A stretch of 64,000 nucleotides of DNA. It comes from Micropterus salmoides. Lineage: Eukaryota; Chordata; Actinopteri; Centrarchiformes; Centrarchidae. The stretch spans positions 7,380,155 through 7,444,154 of the forward strand of contig NW_024040596.1 in assembly GCF_014851395.1 (NCBI RefSeq). The letters are read 5' to 3'. Of this stretch, positions 36,270 through 49,100 are shown piece by piece. A program made the position numbers and the translations under genes. The first letter of the stretch is position 1, and every line of letters begins with the position of its first letter. The notes under the pieces were generated by a model. The model did no database searches. It was not told the origin of the DNA and saw only the letters and a list, made by a program, of their open reading frames with translations.

Positions 36270-36361
36270 TAAATCTGCCAATAAATTGTCCAGAACTGTT
36301 CTTGTAGGTATTGCTTTGTGATTTATTACAGGAAATAGAATAACTAATATTATATATATAT

Positions 36362-39300
36362 ATCAATTCAATTCAATTTTATTTATATAGCGCCAAATCA
36401 CAACAACAGTTATCTCAGAGCGCTTTTCATAAAAGAGCAGGTCAAGACCGTACTCTTTGATGTTATTTACAGAGCCCAACAATTCCCACCAAGAGCAAGC
36501 ACTAGGCGACAGAGGCAAGGAAAACGGGAAAGGGAAGAAGTCGAGTTAGTAACCTGCATTAATGGGATGAGGTTGCATACAGAGGGAAAGAAAGAAGAGA
36601 AAGAAGCTCAGTGCATCATGGGAAGTTCCCCGGCAGTCTAGGCCCATAGCAGCATAACTAAGGGATGGTTCAGGACTCACCTGAGCCAGCCCTAACTATA
36701 AGCTTTATCAAAGAGGAAAGTGTCTGCCTCCTGAACCCAAACTGGACCTGGTTCCACAGGAGAGGAGCTTGATAGCTGAACGCTCTGGCTCCTAGTCTAC
36801 TTTTGGAGACTCTAGGAACCACAAGTAACCCTGCATTCTGGGAGCGCAGTGCTCTGGTAGGGTAGTAAGGTACTATGAGCTCTTTAAGATAAGATGGTGC
36901 CTGACCATTAAGAGCTTTGTAGGTGAGAAGAATGATTTTAAATTCTATTCTGGATTTTACAGGAAGCCAATGCAGAGAATCTAAAACAGGAGAAATATGA
37001 TCTCTTTTCCTGGTTCCTGCATAACAGTGAAAGTTTATGGAATATTTCCTGATAATATTGCCTAAAGGAAGCATATATAAAGTGAAGAGGATTAGTCCGA
37101 GGACAGATCCTTGTGGAACTCCATGACTAACTTTGGCGTGCATGGAGGACTCATTGTTAACATGTACAAACTGAAATCGATCTGATAAATAGGACTTAAA
37201 CCAGCTTAGAGCGGTTCCTTTAATGCCAAATAAACGTTCCAGTCTCTGTAATAGGATCTGATGGTCAATTGTGTCAAATGCAGCGCTAAGATCTAATAAA
37301 ACCAGTACAAGACAAGTCCTTTGTCTGATGCAATTAGGAGGTCATTAGTAATTTTCACCAGTGCTGTCTCTGTGCTATGATGAACTTTAAATCCTGACCG
37401 AAAATCCTCAAATAAACTATTGCTATGTAGAAAGTCACACAGCTGTTTGGCAACTGCTAACTCCAGGATCTTAGAGAGAAATGGAAGGTTAGATATAGGT
37501 CTATAGTTGGCTAAAACAGCTGGATCAAGGTGGGCTTTTTCAGAAGAGGTTTAATTACAGCTACTTTAAAGTACTGTTGATAAAGATAGATTGATCATAT
37601 CTAGTAGAGAAGTGCTGACTAAGGGTAAAACTTCTTTAAGCAGCCTAGTTGGGATGGGGTCTAAGAGGCAGGTTGATGGTTTAGGTGAAGAATTATAGAA
37701 ATTAGTTGGTAAAGATTGAGGGAAGCAAAGCAGTCTAAACATATATCTGGCTTTACAGTTGTTTGCCAGTGTGGTGCCATTTTGTTTCTAATAGTTAGAA
37801 TTTTATCATTAAAGAAGCTGATGAAGTCATACCTACTGGGAATACTGATGGAATCGCATACCTAAATCTTGCTACAGCACTACCAGACAGATCTTTGCCT
37901 AATGGCCTGTAGTTCAGCAATACAAACTCAAATGTTATCAAATAGTGGTCAGATAAAAAGGTATTCTGTGGGAGCACTATTAAATGTTCAATTTCAATAC
38001 CATATACCAGAATAAGGTCGAGGGTGTGGTTAAAACAGTCGGTTCATGAACACTCTGAGAGAAGCCAATTGAATCTAACAGAGATATAAACGCAGTACTA
38101 AAGCTATCATTCTCAACGTCCACATAAATATTAAAATCCCCTGCAATAATAAGTTTGTCCGTTTTAAGGACTAAAGTTGACAAAAACTCTGCAAATTCAG
38201 ATAAGAATTCAGAGTGCTCGGGACACTATTGTAAATAGAATTGGTTGCAGTGATTTCTTTAGGTGTGAAAGACTAAGAACAAGGCTTTCAAATGAGTTAT
38301 CATTTAGTTTAGGTTTAGAGCTGATTAGTAGGCTAGAGTCGAAGATAGCTGCAACTCCACCTCCTCAGCCTGTGCCTCGAGGAATGTGAGTATTAATATG
38401 ACTGGGAGGGGTGGATTCATTTAGGATAACATATTCTCCATCACCCAGCCAGGTTTCAGTAAGACAAAACAAATCAATATTATAATCTAATATTAATTCA
38501 ATTAATTTCCCCAGAAAGTCTGCCAATGATCTACAAAGCCCACATCCTTTGCTGGACACCACCTTGACAACCAGCGGCGAAATGACGACATGCGGCTTCA
38601 CTGGTCAGATTTGGCAGGGGTCCAGAGAAAACCACGATGTCTGACATTGTTTTTGCATATGTACACACCGACTCAACATTAATCTTAGTGACCTCCAATT
38701 AGCGTAACCGGGAGTCATTACCGCCGACGTGAATAACAATCTTACTGTATTTAAGTTTATCCTTAGCCAGCAGTTTCAAATAAGACTCAGTGTCGCACGC
38801 TCTTGCCCCGGGGATGCACTTAACTATGGCTGCTGGCTTTGCTAACTTCACGTTTCTCAAAATGGAGCTGCCAATGTTCAGAGTTGGTTTCTCAGCGGGT
38901 GTGTCGTTGAGTGGGGAAAATCTGTTAGAAACGTGAACAGGTTGGTGGTGACCCGTGGGCATTGAATGCTTACGACTATTCCTCCTGCGGAGAATCACCC
39001 AGCCACCCTTTCCTGGCTGCTCAGGAGATGCCAGGGGGACGGCTACCACAGGCTAACTCAGGTCATTCCACACCGACTACCGGGGACTGGCTACCTACAG
39101 TAGCTAACGACTTCGAAATCACTGAGCCTCGCCTCCATGTCTACAAATAAACTTCACTTGTTACACATACCATTACTGCTAAAGGAGGCAGAGGAGTAAC
39201 TGAACATCTGACACACCGAGCAAGAGAAAGTAGGAGAGCGAGAGGGCAAAGGAGAAGCCATCGCTAGCTGCTAAGCTAAAGTCGCTAACGGCTAAGCTAA
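36362..39300 (-). pseudogene. L2/CR1-like LINE, near full length, internally deleted and frameshifted
   Basis: Reading leftwards the order is as follows. A 5' leader of GCTAAGCTAAAG type near 39300 comes first. Next is an ORF1-like block (39049-38699) with IGSSILRNVKL and IVIHVGGNDS, like the SGNH esterase of CR1/L2 ORF1. Then comes an APE-type endonuclease with LFCLTETWL (about 38470), IAGDFNIYVD (about 38130) and FLSDHYLITFEF (about 37960). The reverse transcriptase follows with VLLDLSAAFDTIDHQILL (about 37300) and VPQGSVLG (about 37120). At FHCYA (about 37025), just before the expected catalytic Asp pair, it jumps to RKRDHISPVLDSLHWLPVKS, the carboxyl block, and ends with a 3' tail AATTTTATTTATATAGCG near 36375. 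Several frameshifts separate the blocks. The element cannot encode active reverse transcriptase. Confidence 0.75.
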
Positions 39301-39512
39301 AGTACAGTAGCGTTAGCTACCAAAACTTTTGAAAACAACTATGAGATTAAGCAACAGTCACTAAAAGATGGTAAGAACTGTGAGTGCTTAGGCAAAACTA
39401 TTGTAAGAATAAGTGTTTAACGGACAGTATATGCATTATCATAAATTATTATACATATATAAACACAATGTTTATATAGAGTTCCCCTACTATATATAAC
39501 TATATATGTAAT

Positions 39513-39602
39513 ACTTGAATAAACACATTAGGTTTCTGTAGAAGTTCCTTTAAACTGCATATGCAGTAGTTGAATAAACATGTTAGGTTTCTGTAGAAGT
39601 TT
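39513..39602. repeat. Short direct duplication
   Basis: TTGAATAAACACATTAGGTT with the following TCTGTAGAAGTT at 39515-39546 recurs at 39570-39601 with two changes. The unit spacing is 55 bp. Confidence 0.8.
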
Positions 39603-39954
39603 ACATTTATTTTATTAAAACAAATCTGACAGTTATGTAGTTATGAAGTTATGTAATTTATTCAAACTGACTGAACATGATAGAAAAACATGGCATTACA
39701 TGTGACCCTTTACATTGAACTTATGTACTAAAATTATATGGAAAATTTACTTGTAATTAAAATACTTAAAGTCAACATGTGCAGTGGATGTATCCAGACT
39801 CCCGTCTGTGGTTAGTTTTTTTTTAGCTAGTCAGTCACTAGCAAGGACCACATCACAACAATATAATATAGTAATTTAAAGGCTTATTGGGAATTCAGTA
39901 AGTAAGGATGTTGAGGACAGAAAAATGGATGTAAAGTGGAGGGGTGATGGTGGA

Positions 39955-41290
39955 AGATGTCTGTTAGCCTGGTCTGGGAGGACTGAGTGGAGGGAGACTC
40001 AGTGTGGGATTTCCGTCTCTGGTGTGTTCCCACCTGAGCTCATTATCGGCCCCCAGACGGTACCTAGAATGAGATGTTAGAGAGGTGTGCACCAAATTGA
40101 ATAAGAAGGTGTAGCATGACTACTTTTGATCTAATAAATTTATGAGAATTAATACAAAATTATGAATTTTAATATTCAGAGAATATAAATTCATAAATCT
40201 CTCGTGGGGCATCACCTGAGATTCTGTTCGCCCAGGGTCTCGGGATTCCCTGAGTGTGGTTAATAATTAGACAATTATTCACTAGTGATCAGTTAGTTAA
40301 CGATCACTCAATTATCTTAAATCAGTCAGTCAGTCTCATATCAAAGGGGTAAATTCTCATGACAGGGACTTGGAGACAGGCAACACACACACAATTCCTT
40401 TGATTACAGTGAAATTTATTAACTAAGTAAGGTGACTATAAATGCGGTTACATATACATCAAAGAAATAAACAATGGCTAAACAATGAGAATGTGGGGTT
40501 CTATTGTGGGGAGCATTTGACTCACGGCGGAAGACAACTAATGAAAGTGGTTAGATGATACTAGCTCAATTAAATTTGTCTAGGAGTTTAAGGACTAAAG
40601 ATAATGGATTAACAGACTATTGGACATCACTGATCACAGAATGCCTTTCTGTGGGTCAACGGCCTGCCTGGCTGATTGCACGGGTCCCCACGCTAGCTGC
40701 CCGATTCCTGGCTTTCTGCTAAGGAATTTTCCGGGGGTTCTCCGTGTCTTGAATGGAGAAAACCCTCAAGTGTTGACCGTCCTCGGTCTGGCAATGAGGC
40801 TGTTCTGTTTGGATGTCCTTGGGTTACTGCTGGCGGGACCACATGGCTGGGTCAGTGGTATCAATGTAAGTTACCTCGAAGAATGAAGCTTAAAAAGAAC
40901 TTGGTCGTTCTTCAATTAAACTAGTGTAACTTAACGGACTGATAACTTTTAACAAAACAAAACCAAAGAATATGAAACTCAAGTAAAGTTGCTAGAAACG
41001 AGGGATAAAAATTGATGCGGAGGCACTTCGCGTGCGTGGCTTGAAAACGAACAAAGCCTTCGCTGCGGTGGATCGAACTTCTTAGGGCATTCCCGGGAGA
41101 GGGAGCACGCTGGGCGCGTTGAAGAGAACAGGAACAAGAGAAAGCGAGACAGCGTGTGTTGCTGCTTTTGTCTGTTGGGGTGTGGTTCCCAGAGGGCAGT
41201 CCTTTGTTCCCTTGAGGGAGGGCTTGTTTCCGGTTTCCTGAGAGACCGTCTTTCTTTAGACATTAAAAGTTAATCAACCAATCTATTTGT
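39955..41290. other. Unclassified block, possibly LTR-element derived
   Basis: Base composition changes here, with GC-rich patches at 40000-40070, 40200-40250 and 40980-41260 in AT-rich surroundings. On the minus strand there is an AATAAA near 40420, a GC-rich stretch near 41100-41230 and a good donor CGAG|GTAACT at the 40876/40875 boundary. This layout is reminiscent of an LTR plus leader, but no primer-binding site, paired LTR or gag/pol frame was found. No function is assigned. Confidence 0.2.
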
Positions 41291-44200
41291 GCGTATTGTA
41301 ATCAAATATCTTCCCACAATCAAACCTTAATTGTCAAACGGTTGTACTGTTGTTAGTTTTAAACACTTGATAAAAAGGAAAACAATTGTCAGTAGTTAGA
41401 CCTTAAAAGGTTAGCATTTCATAGGAATCACATCAGATGAGAGGAACTTAACTAGCTTTCTGGATATATTGGCTGTTACACGTTCTTGGAGAATATAAGC
41501 AAGATACACATATGGCATTAGATTATGGACAGGTAAATACAGAGTGACATTTATACATTAAACAGCATTTCAGACGATGGCATGTAATACTTATTTTGTC
41601 CACTTGGGGGTGCTTAGTGGGGGAATTTAGTTATTTAACCTTAAATTCGAGCTGGAAAATTGCTCGAGTAGTATAGGATGACATTTCTTTATCATATCCT
41701 TTCTAAAGGAAGTGTCATAAAGTGTTGTGAACAAAGCATTGGTCACAACATGAAATGAATAAAGGTCAGGGATCCTTGCTGAAAATTAAAACACTGCAAA
41801 ATTAACTTGTTTAGATTCTTTTCAACAACAAATAACACCAACATGGTAACATAACTACTCAAATGGAGTGGAGAGACCTAGTCAAGTAACTAAAAGATTA
41901 TTTAATTAAACAAGGTAATGCTTTGAGTTTTGAGGAGACAGTACTCTTTGGTTTACACAAAGAGTTCAGGGCAGTCTTTCTGGTGTCCTGGAGTTCCTCA
42001 CGAATTTACAACTGGGTGTGAAAGGAGAATATCCTTTGATGTGAGGTAATTAAACAAAGAGGGAGGTAAGTTGCCATGGTTACGTGTGTGGGGCAGTGTT
42101 GGGGGTTTCCTGCCCTCTCTTAAGAAGAGTTCCGATAGGCTGTTCAGGAGAACGCTAATTTCTGAACAGTGTTTATTTGTCATTTTATCAGTCAGGCACT
42201 GAGGCTTATCTTGGCTGCTGCCAAAGGTGGCCAGTTTTTACAATCAACTGCCCAGAAATAGCACTTAGGGAAAGCAACCTTTCAACCCCCCTCCTTTGGG
42301 GTCTCTTCAGCCTTCTGTTGAGGGTTGTTATCTCACCCCCTCCTTTTCTTTCTTCCAGGGAGCGAGACAGAATTTGGAGTAGTCCAAATTTATTTGATAT
42401 AAAATGCATGTTTGTACACTACAAAGGGATGAGGGGAGGAGAACATGTTGTATTTTATGTCACTGCAAACCAAGTGCTGTGAGTACCTGAACATAAAAAA
42501 AAGTTTAATAATGCAGTAGTCATTATGAGTGGATATTGTATTGCAAGATCAGATATTTTGGTGGAAACAAAAAAAATATGTTGTCAGTGAACATTTAACT
42601 AATGAAGCATCAATAAGTTAATTTACCCAAAATGTGGACAGCAAATATTACTTTTCCCTCAAATAACGTGTTGCAAATCAGTTTTGTATGCACTTAATTT
42701 CTAGGAGACAGGGTTGTGTGGAGTTGTGTGACCAGACTAAGATCCTGAAATCACATAGTAACACACATAAGTTTGTTAAGTACTGTGAGTTGTGTTTGTG
42801 GACAAGTTATCAGCAGGAAAGAGACATTTTACTGCTAACAGGGTATAAAGAACCTAAGAAAGAGCCTAAAATGGAACATAAGGTCAAGATTTTGCAGGAT
42901 TATGAAGCTGAAGTTGCAATTAAAAAACATCAGGGAACTAAGAAACATTGTGACTGAATATTTTCCTCCTGTACAGAGGTGTATTTTTTTTTACAAGCAG
43001 AGTTGACTCTAATAGGTGTATTGCTCATATCATCTTTTTCCCTTGGTTTTCAGTTGTAAAACACTTAACGTGGTCTGCACTTCTTTCATAATACAAACAG
43101 TTATTCTACATTATATAGTACCCTCCTTCAAGAAAAAAAAGGAACGGTGAAGAAAACACATGTTCAGATCCACCAAAACATGATTCGCTTTGAGGCTGAG
43201 TAGTGTGTAAAATTGATTGATGAAACTACTCTGTTAGGGCATTATCGCCTGCTTTCATGTGATTCTCCAGGTTTGTGTTATTGTTAGATATTGCACAGAA
43301 TACAAACAATAAGGACATTTTGTCTTTGTCACTGATGAGATGAAAGAGATGAAAGCCACCATGCCTTATTGATTTCGCCTTTCAAAGCAGGAGATGTAAA
43401 AGAATAAACCAGGCAGAAAAGGAAGATTTTTAAGAGACAAGCAACAATGGCTTGATTCTCGCTCACTGGTCAGAGCATGTCCATAACATGTTGTAGAGTT
43501 CAGTGTATGTTCACAGAAAATTCAGTGTTCCCCTATTAGAACTGGAGTCAATATATGGTTTTATTTAATGAAATCTTTGATTTCACCGCAGAGTCATGGT
43601 TTGTACAACTGTACTTGTGTGACTTGTTAGCTTCATTACTCAAGTAACAAATAATGATTGTAGGATGTTTGCGCAGGCTGTTCCCTGCAGTACACATGAA
43701 ATATACAGGTTCTCTCTTATTCATGCATCATTGCACACCACTGGGCAAAAGGGCAAAAAGCCTTCCAATTAAACCAGCTTCATGCTGACATTTAGTCTGT
43801 CAGAGTAGACATGTTTTATGACCAATAAGTAATTAATCAGAAGCAACACAGTAGTATATTGTAACATGGTACAATGTTAGCTTTATTTCATTGCTGCTTC
43901 TAATTTACAGAGCAACCAGAGAAGAAGAAAAAGACTTCAAACTATGGGTCTTGGCGTAATACCATATCAAGCTTTAATATTTGCTTATCTAGGGTTATCC
44001 AAGTCAAAATGGATTTGCACAGATAATGAAATACATCTACAGTCAAAGCCAGGACTTCAGTGTGCACTGATTTGACCATAACGAAGAATCTTTAACTACA
44101 GGGGTCTGAAGAAGGCCTCAGACACCTATAATTAAAGAGTTTCACAGGGTTCATTGAGGAGGTGGTAAAGTACAGGGTCTCCATTGTTAGTGGCCCTCAG

Positions 44201-45633
44201 GTATTACAGTGTGCAGCTAAGAGTAAGGATTTTATATATTATTTACTTTTTCCAAACTTTATTCATTGAATATTATATATTCATGTATAATACATAATAT
44301 TCTGAAAAACTGTGGTGGTGAAATATTGCTAATCCATTGTCAGATAAGGTCTCTCATTGGCCATCATTTGAACTCTTGTGGTGTGCTCTTTTGAAATTTT
44401 TAAGATGGCAAAGATGAATCATGTCTGAGGGGTAGAGGTCCGAGATGTGACTCCTTTCTGCCATTTGAAAGTGTAACAGATGCCAAAGAAAAATAGGCCA
44501 CCCATTCAAACAAGCAGTCATCAATTACCAGCACAACATTAACTTAACATACTATCATCTTTTTGTAGGTTACTAGAAATGTTTACAGAGAATATGCTTA
44601 ATTATTTTTTATTTGAATCTGATATACAAATGTAAAAGATTGACAAGTATGGAAATCAATTGGATTGTGAACAATGCAGCTAGAATGACACACTCTTTTC
44701 CATATTGTCTAAAGTATGTCTCAGAAACTGCTCCCAGCTCCACCTTAACCTCTCTCTTCAGCCCCTACCATCCCACTATCTCATAACTAGACCACATGCG
44801 TGCATTTTTACAATAGAGAACTGATTTGCCAGCTGGCCCAGCAGCCTGAGTTGTGTTAAAAAAAAAAACAGATTTGCATACTATTAAATTATTATATGTC
44901 ACTATATGATATTTATTGTATTACACAGTTTGAAAGATATGTATGTGGTTAGTGGTGAATTTGAATTTTTCTCCAGTGTTTCTGTATTTTGCCCCATTAG
45001 GCAACATGTGATATAAAATTGACTTGACTTCAGGTATAAAGTAACAGCAGATATCTGCTGAATAGTTGACCAAGGACTAACTGTGGCATTAGGAGGGCAC
45101 TCCTCTGCAGCACCTACCATTTCTTGTGGGAAATGACTGCAGGGGTTTCTGCAAATTGTCAATTTCTAATGACACATTTTAAGCATATCGCCCCAATTTA
45201 GATAACATCATCATAGTCAATTTGCAGAACTGGTTAAGAAGATTGAGCATAGCAGAGATACTGTGTGTGACAACAGTCTTTTATGTCGCTTGCGTGACAT
45301 AATGTTGCCTAAGCAAAAATCAATATCACTAACCTTTAAATCCCATAAAAATGTGTTTCCCCAGCAGTTGAAGGTGTTTCAGAGTGTCGCCTGCTTTCTG
45401 CCTTGCCATGCTCAGAAGTTAAGAGTGTCTAAGAGTTTCTGTCTTTGGAGGCAGGTGCACGCCTGAGACAATCACAGGAGGATTGAGGTTGAGCTGACTC
45501 TGCGCTGCCTTGTCTAACATCAGTAAATCAATAGCATTGATGCCACTTGCCATCTCAGTCATAATAATGCTGGAAATTAAAAATACCAATTCATTACCTG
45601 ATGTTTTGTGGGCATTGTTGCCTTTGTTGGTTA
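41291..45633. other. Intergenic DNA, no gene recognised
   Basis: Mostly AT-rich. Two open frames (plus strand 42177-42482 and 42688-42957) lie close together. The second is preceded by TTTCTAG ending at 42703 and encodes a lysine-rich stretch (GYKEPKKEPKMEHKVKILQD), but no family was recognised. Nothing else is supported. Confidence 0.5.
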
Positions 45634-45784
45634 GTGACAGCTGCAGAGAAAGACAAGAAAGGTGGCAGAGAGAGAGGATGACATGCAGCAAAAGGCCACA
45701 GGTTGGAATTAAACCCCAGGCCACTGCAGTAAGGACTCAGCCTTAAAGGTACCCGCTCTACAAAGTGAGCTACTGGGGCACCCC
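45634..45784 (-). mobile_element. tRNA-derived SINE
   Basis: Read on the minus strand from 45784, GGGGTGCCCCAGTAGCTCAC opens a tRNA-like head. An A box TAGCTCACTTTGTAGAGC lies at 45772-45755 and a B box GGTTTAATTCC at 45715-45705, slightly off the consensus GGTTCGANTCC. It continues with GCATGTCATCCTCTCTCTCT, the body of a common teleost SINE. The copy is degraded and its polymerase III boxes are probably weak. Confidence 0.7.
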
Positions 45785-47653
45785 GTTAACTGAAGTTTCT
45801 GCAAAATGAGTTCCTGTTGCCTGTTGTTTGAGGTAGTGAGTTTATTTTGAGTGTAATAATCACCCAGCAGGAGAACATTTAATCAAAACAAATGTTTAAA
45901 TGCTGTCTTACTCTTTAAAAAACAGTGAGAGGTAAATATTTACAAAATAATTTGGGCATGAACTTAAATGCCTTGTGGGGGGTTGTGACCAAAACAAAGG
46001 AGGGCAGACCAAACTGCTTATTAAGCTTGATATCTCAGCAGCCACTGAGGTAACAGTGACTGGCATGACTGATAACACCTGCAAACCCCTGCTGGTGCAT
46101 TATTGTACTTTTGAACAATTAGGCAGTAAAAATATTTAAAAGTGCACCAATAGTGTGGAAAGACTGAACTGGGAATGAAGGTATAAAATAGTCTGACAGC
46201 ATTATTATTTGCTTTTCATTGTCACTTTTTCAAGAACATGAAGGATGAAAGTATGTTTTCTCAAAATCTTCCTTTATTCGCCGGAGTATTTCACCAAAAT
46301 ACACTAAGCAATCCTTTTTTTCATATCAGCTGCGCCACATAGGGCCTGACTCAGCCAAACAAAGATGTCTAGAAATCTTGTATGTCTCTTCATCCATAGG
46401 ACGAGGGATTTGAATTAGAATAACTGTTGCAGCTTCTAAGCTGGGCAAACATATTGAGAATCAGAACAACCGGCACGGTTAGCGCCTCAGCAAGCACCCA
46501 ACAAGCCCTGATTTATCTCCGCTGGCTGATAGGAGACAGCGGGACTAAGTCATGCAGACAGTGTGTATTAAAACAGCTGCATTATAACTCCATAAACCAC
46601 ACAAAAAGCAAAAGTGGAACTGTGACACACACATGCGCACACGCAGGGATGCATTTATGTGCAAGGAACCAACACACTCAACAGCAAAGTCATTCATTTA
46701 CAGAATCGGCATAAGAGTAAGCATTTTGTCATGAAAAGTTTGCTACAGTTTGCCCAATTTTTGCTTCCATAAAAGTTACATTGGAACTCAGCTGTTGTGA
46801 ATTTGTCATGTTCAGATGAGCCACACTGTGAAAACTATACTGAAGAAAATTGGCATTTCATTCAAATGCTTTCAGTAATGTAAGGTCTTTTCTTTCTGTT
46901 CTTTCTTTCTTGGCATATAATTATTTAATGTTTTGTGGGCTGCTAAGATAGAAATACCTTTATAAACATCAGTGCGTGTAGCAGGTGCATTAGCAGGTTT
47001 GAAGTTGTCATGAATAGCTCAGTTTTATGTTCAAGACTGTGTCCACAGAAAGCAGAGCAAGCAAATTGTGAGGCCATTATAAAAGCACACAATATGGAGG
47101 ACTAGGAAATGATGTCATCACCAGCTCTGAAGAAAGGTAGCATTTTTCTTGAGAGCCTGCCTGCCGGACGATATGAATAGAAGAGGAATTATCATGCCTG
47201 AGATGAAGAATGAGATGGATATAAGAAAGATGTGCATGCTCTCATCAGCCAGCCGTATGACTACAAAGGTAAAACTCCCATCCCTTTGAATAATTCTCTT
47301 TCCAAAGTGTGTACTTGGATAAGCATCAATGACTATATCTGGCATGGTCAAAAGTTTTCAAATACACCCTGCACTCCGCTGTAGGATCCTAATCTCATTA
47401 GATAGAAGAGAGGAAAGAGAGGGGGAAAATTTCTATATTTTTACATTTTTACATCTTGAGAGAGAGTGGACATGTGGGAAATACAGCGTGCTAAAAAGAC
47501 ATTTTTCTGTTTTGCTCCTTAATTGTGGTGTCAACACAGGAGTCAAAGGGGCAGTTGGATGGTACTCTTATTTCTTTGGGGTTCATAGCACACTTAGGTA
47601 GTTACGTTACATTAGGACAAATGTTTGAGGATGAAAATTGCGACATTTTCCAG

Positions 47654-47657
<4 letters not shown>

Positions 47658-47700
<43 letters not shown>
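47658..47700. repeat. (TG)n microsatellite, 43 bp
   Basis: About 21 uninterrupted TG units; likely polymorphic. Confidence 0.97.
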
Positions 47701-47701
<1 letters not shown>

Positions 47702-49083
47702 TGTCACCCCACACTCCATTGTCCATTCATCTGAATATGGGAAAAATTCCAGACATAATATTTCGGAAAGTGTGAAACCAAAAAGTTTAAAGTCCAATAA
47801 TATCCTCAACATTTTGAGTAATGACAAACTACAGAGAAACACATTGATATATGCAGCTTTAACTATGAAGTAAATAAATAACTATTACAAACACTGCTAC
47901 AAAGGTAGCAAAGCCACATGGTTCACATAATTGTTCACTTGGATTATTAGCATGCGTATATGTTCAACATTTTTAACATCAAGTTAGCAAGAATAAATAT
48001 GCAAATATGCAATAGCCTATGCATAGGCACCAAAACTACTTCGTTATGTTTAGGAAAAGATTGTGGTTTGTTTGAAAATTACTACATTACTTATGTCAGT
48101 TATGTTATGTAACCTATGCAACTTAAATAAAAACATTCAATGCTGACTTTTTGTTTCACACAGGAAACAAACACCAATCACCTGGGTGAAATCTTTCTGG
48201 CCCAGTCTACCACAACCACCTTCTCACGTCTTTTCTGTTAAATATCCTACACCTACCTTCAGCATTCAAAAGTGACGCTACAGGGCTTGGGCTCCACTGT
48301 GCGTTACAAACTGACTCTAACGCATCTTCACCATGCATCAATATTGAAGTGGGAGTAAAAAGGGTTGACATTGCAATGAGGATATGAGTGGGATTAACAC
48401 ATGCTGCTAATTGGTATGCATTGTTTGCGATTGTGATTTGTATCCATTGAAATTCCTTTTATATTTTAGTTATAGTTTATATTATTTTGTCCACACCCTT
48501 GTAGCTGACAGCATTATGGTTTGATTTTCAAATAATTTTAAAACTCTTAGTGCAAAGTTCCCAAATTGTGTGAGCAGCAGGGCATCTCCCAGCACCATGC
48601 TGCTAAAAGCTCTGGCTTATAAGTTCAGGGCACTGTCACAAAGTCCTGTTTATTTTTTCTGACTATCACTCTGTCACTACTTTCAGAACACATTCTGGCA
48701 CTCCAAAAAGCCCAAGTTCACTGTGCAGCCAAACATTTGATTGTTTATAACAGCAGCCAGTGACATCAAGCCCACAAGCTGGCCAACATCAAGTTAGCCA
48801 ATGTTTTCCCTACGAGGGTGGCAGTAAAATAAAATAAATGTATAAAAATAGATGAAAAAATAGATGTAGATTAAATGACCACAGCTTCTTAATTTCAGTG
48901 TTACATCTGCACTAGACACCTTTACGCTTAAAATGTCCTTATTTGTAATGATAGATCATTTATTTTGAAAGTCTGAGGGACTTTATTACTATCTCTTTCT
49001 TAGTATTCGGTTGGGGTCAAGGTTGTAAAACAGCAACAACAACAATACTACTAACAATAACTATATAATACTACTAGTGCTAC

Positions 49084-49100
49084 TAAGAAGAAGAAGAAGA
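49084..49100. repeat. (AAG)n microsatellite
   Basis: Five to six AAG units. Confidence 0.9.

Noticed and set aside
47118..47351. Exon-like segment near 47.15-47.27 kb with a possible donor GTAAAA
   Set aside because: Both strands are open for a short distance but neither translation resembles a known protein, and the splice signals are weak.
47658..47700. TG-rich open frames on both strands around the microsatellite
   Set aside because: The reading frames exist only because (TG)n has no stops.
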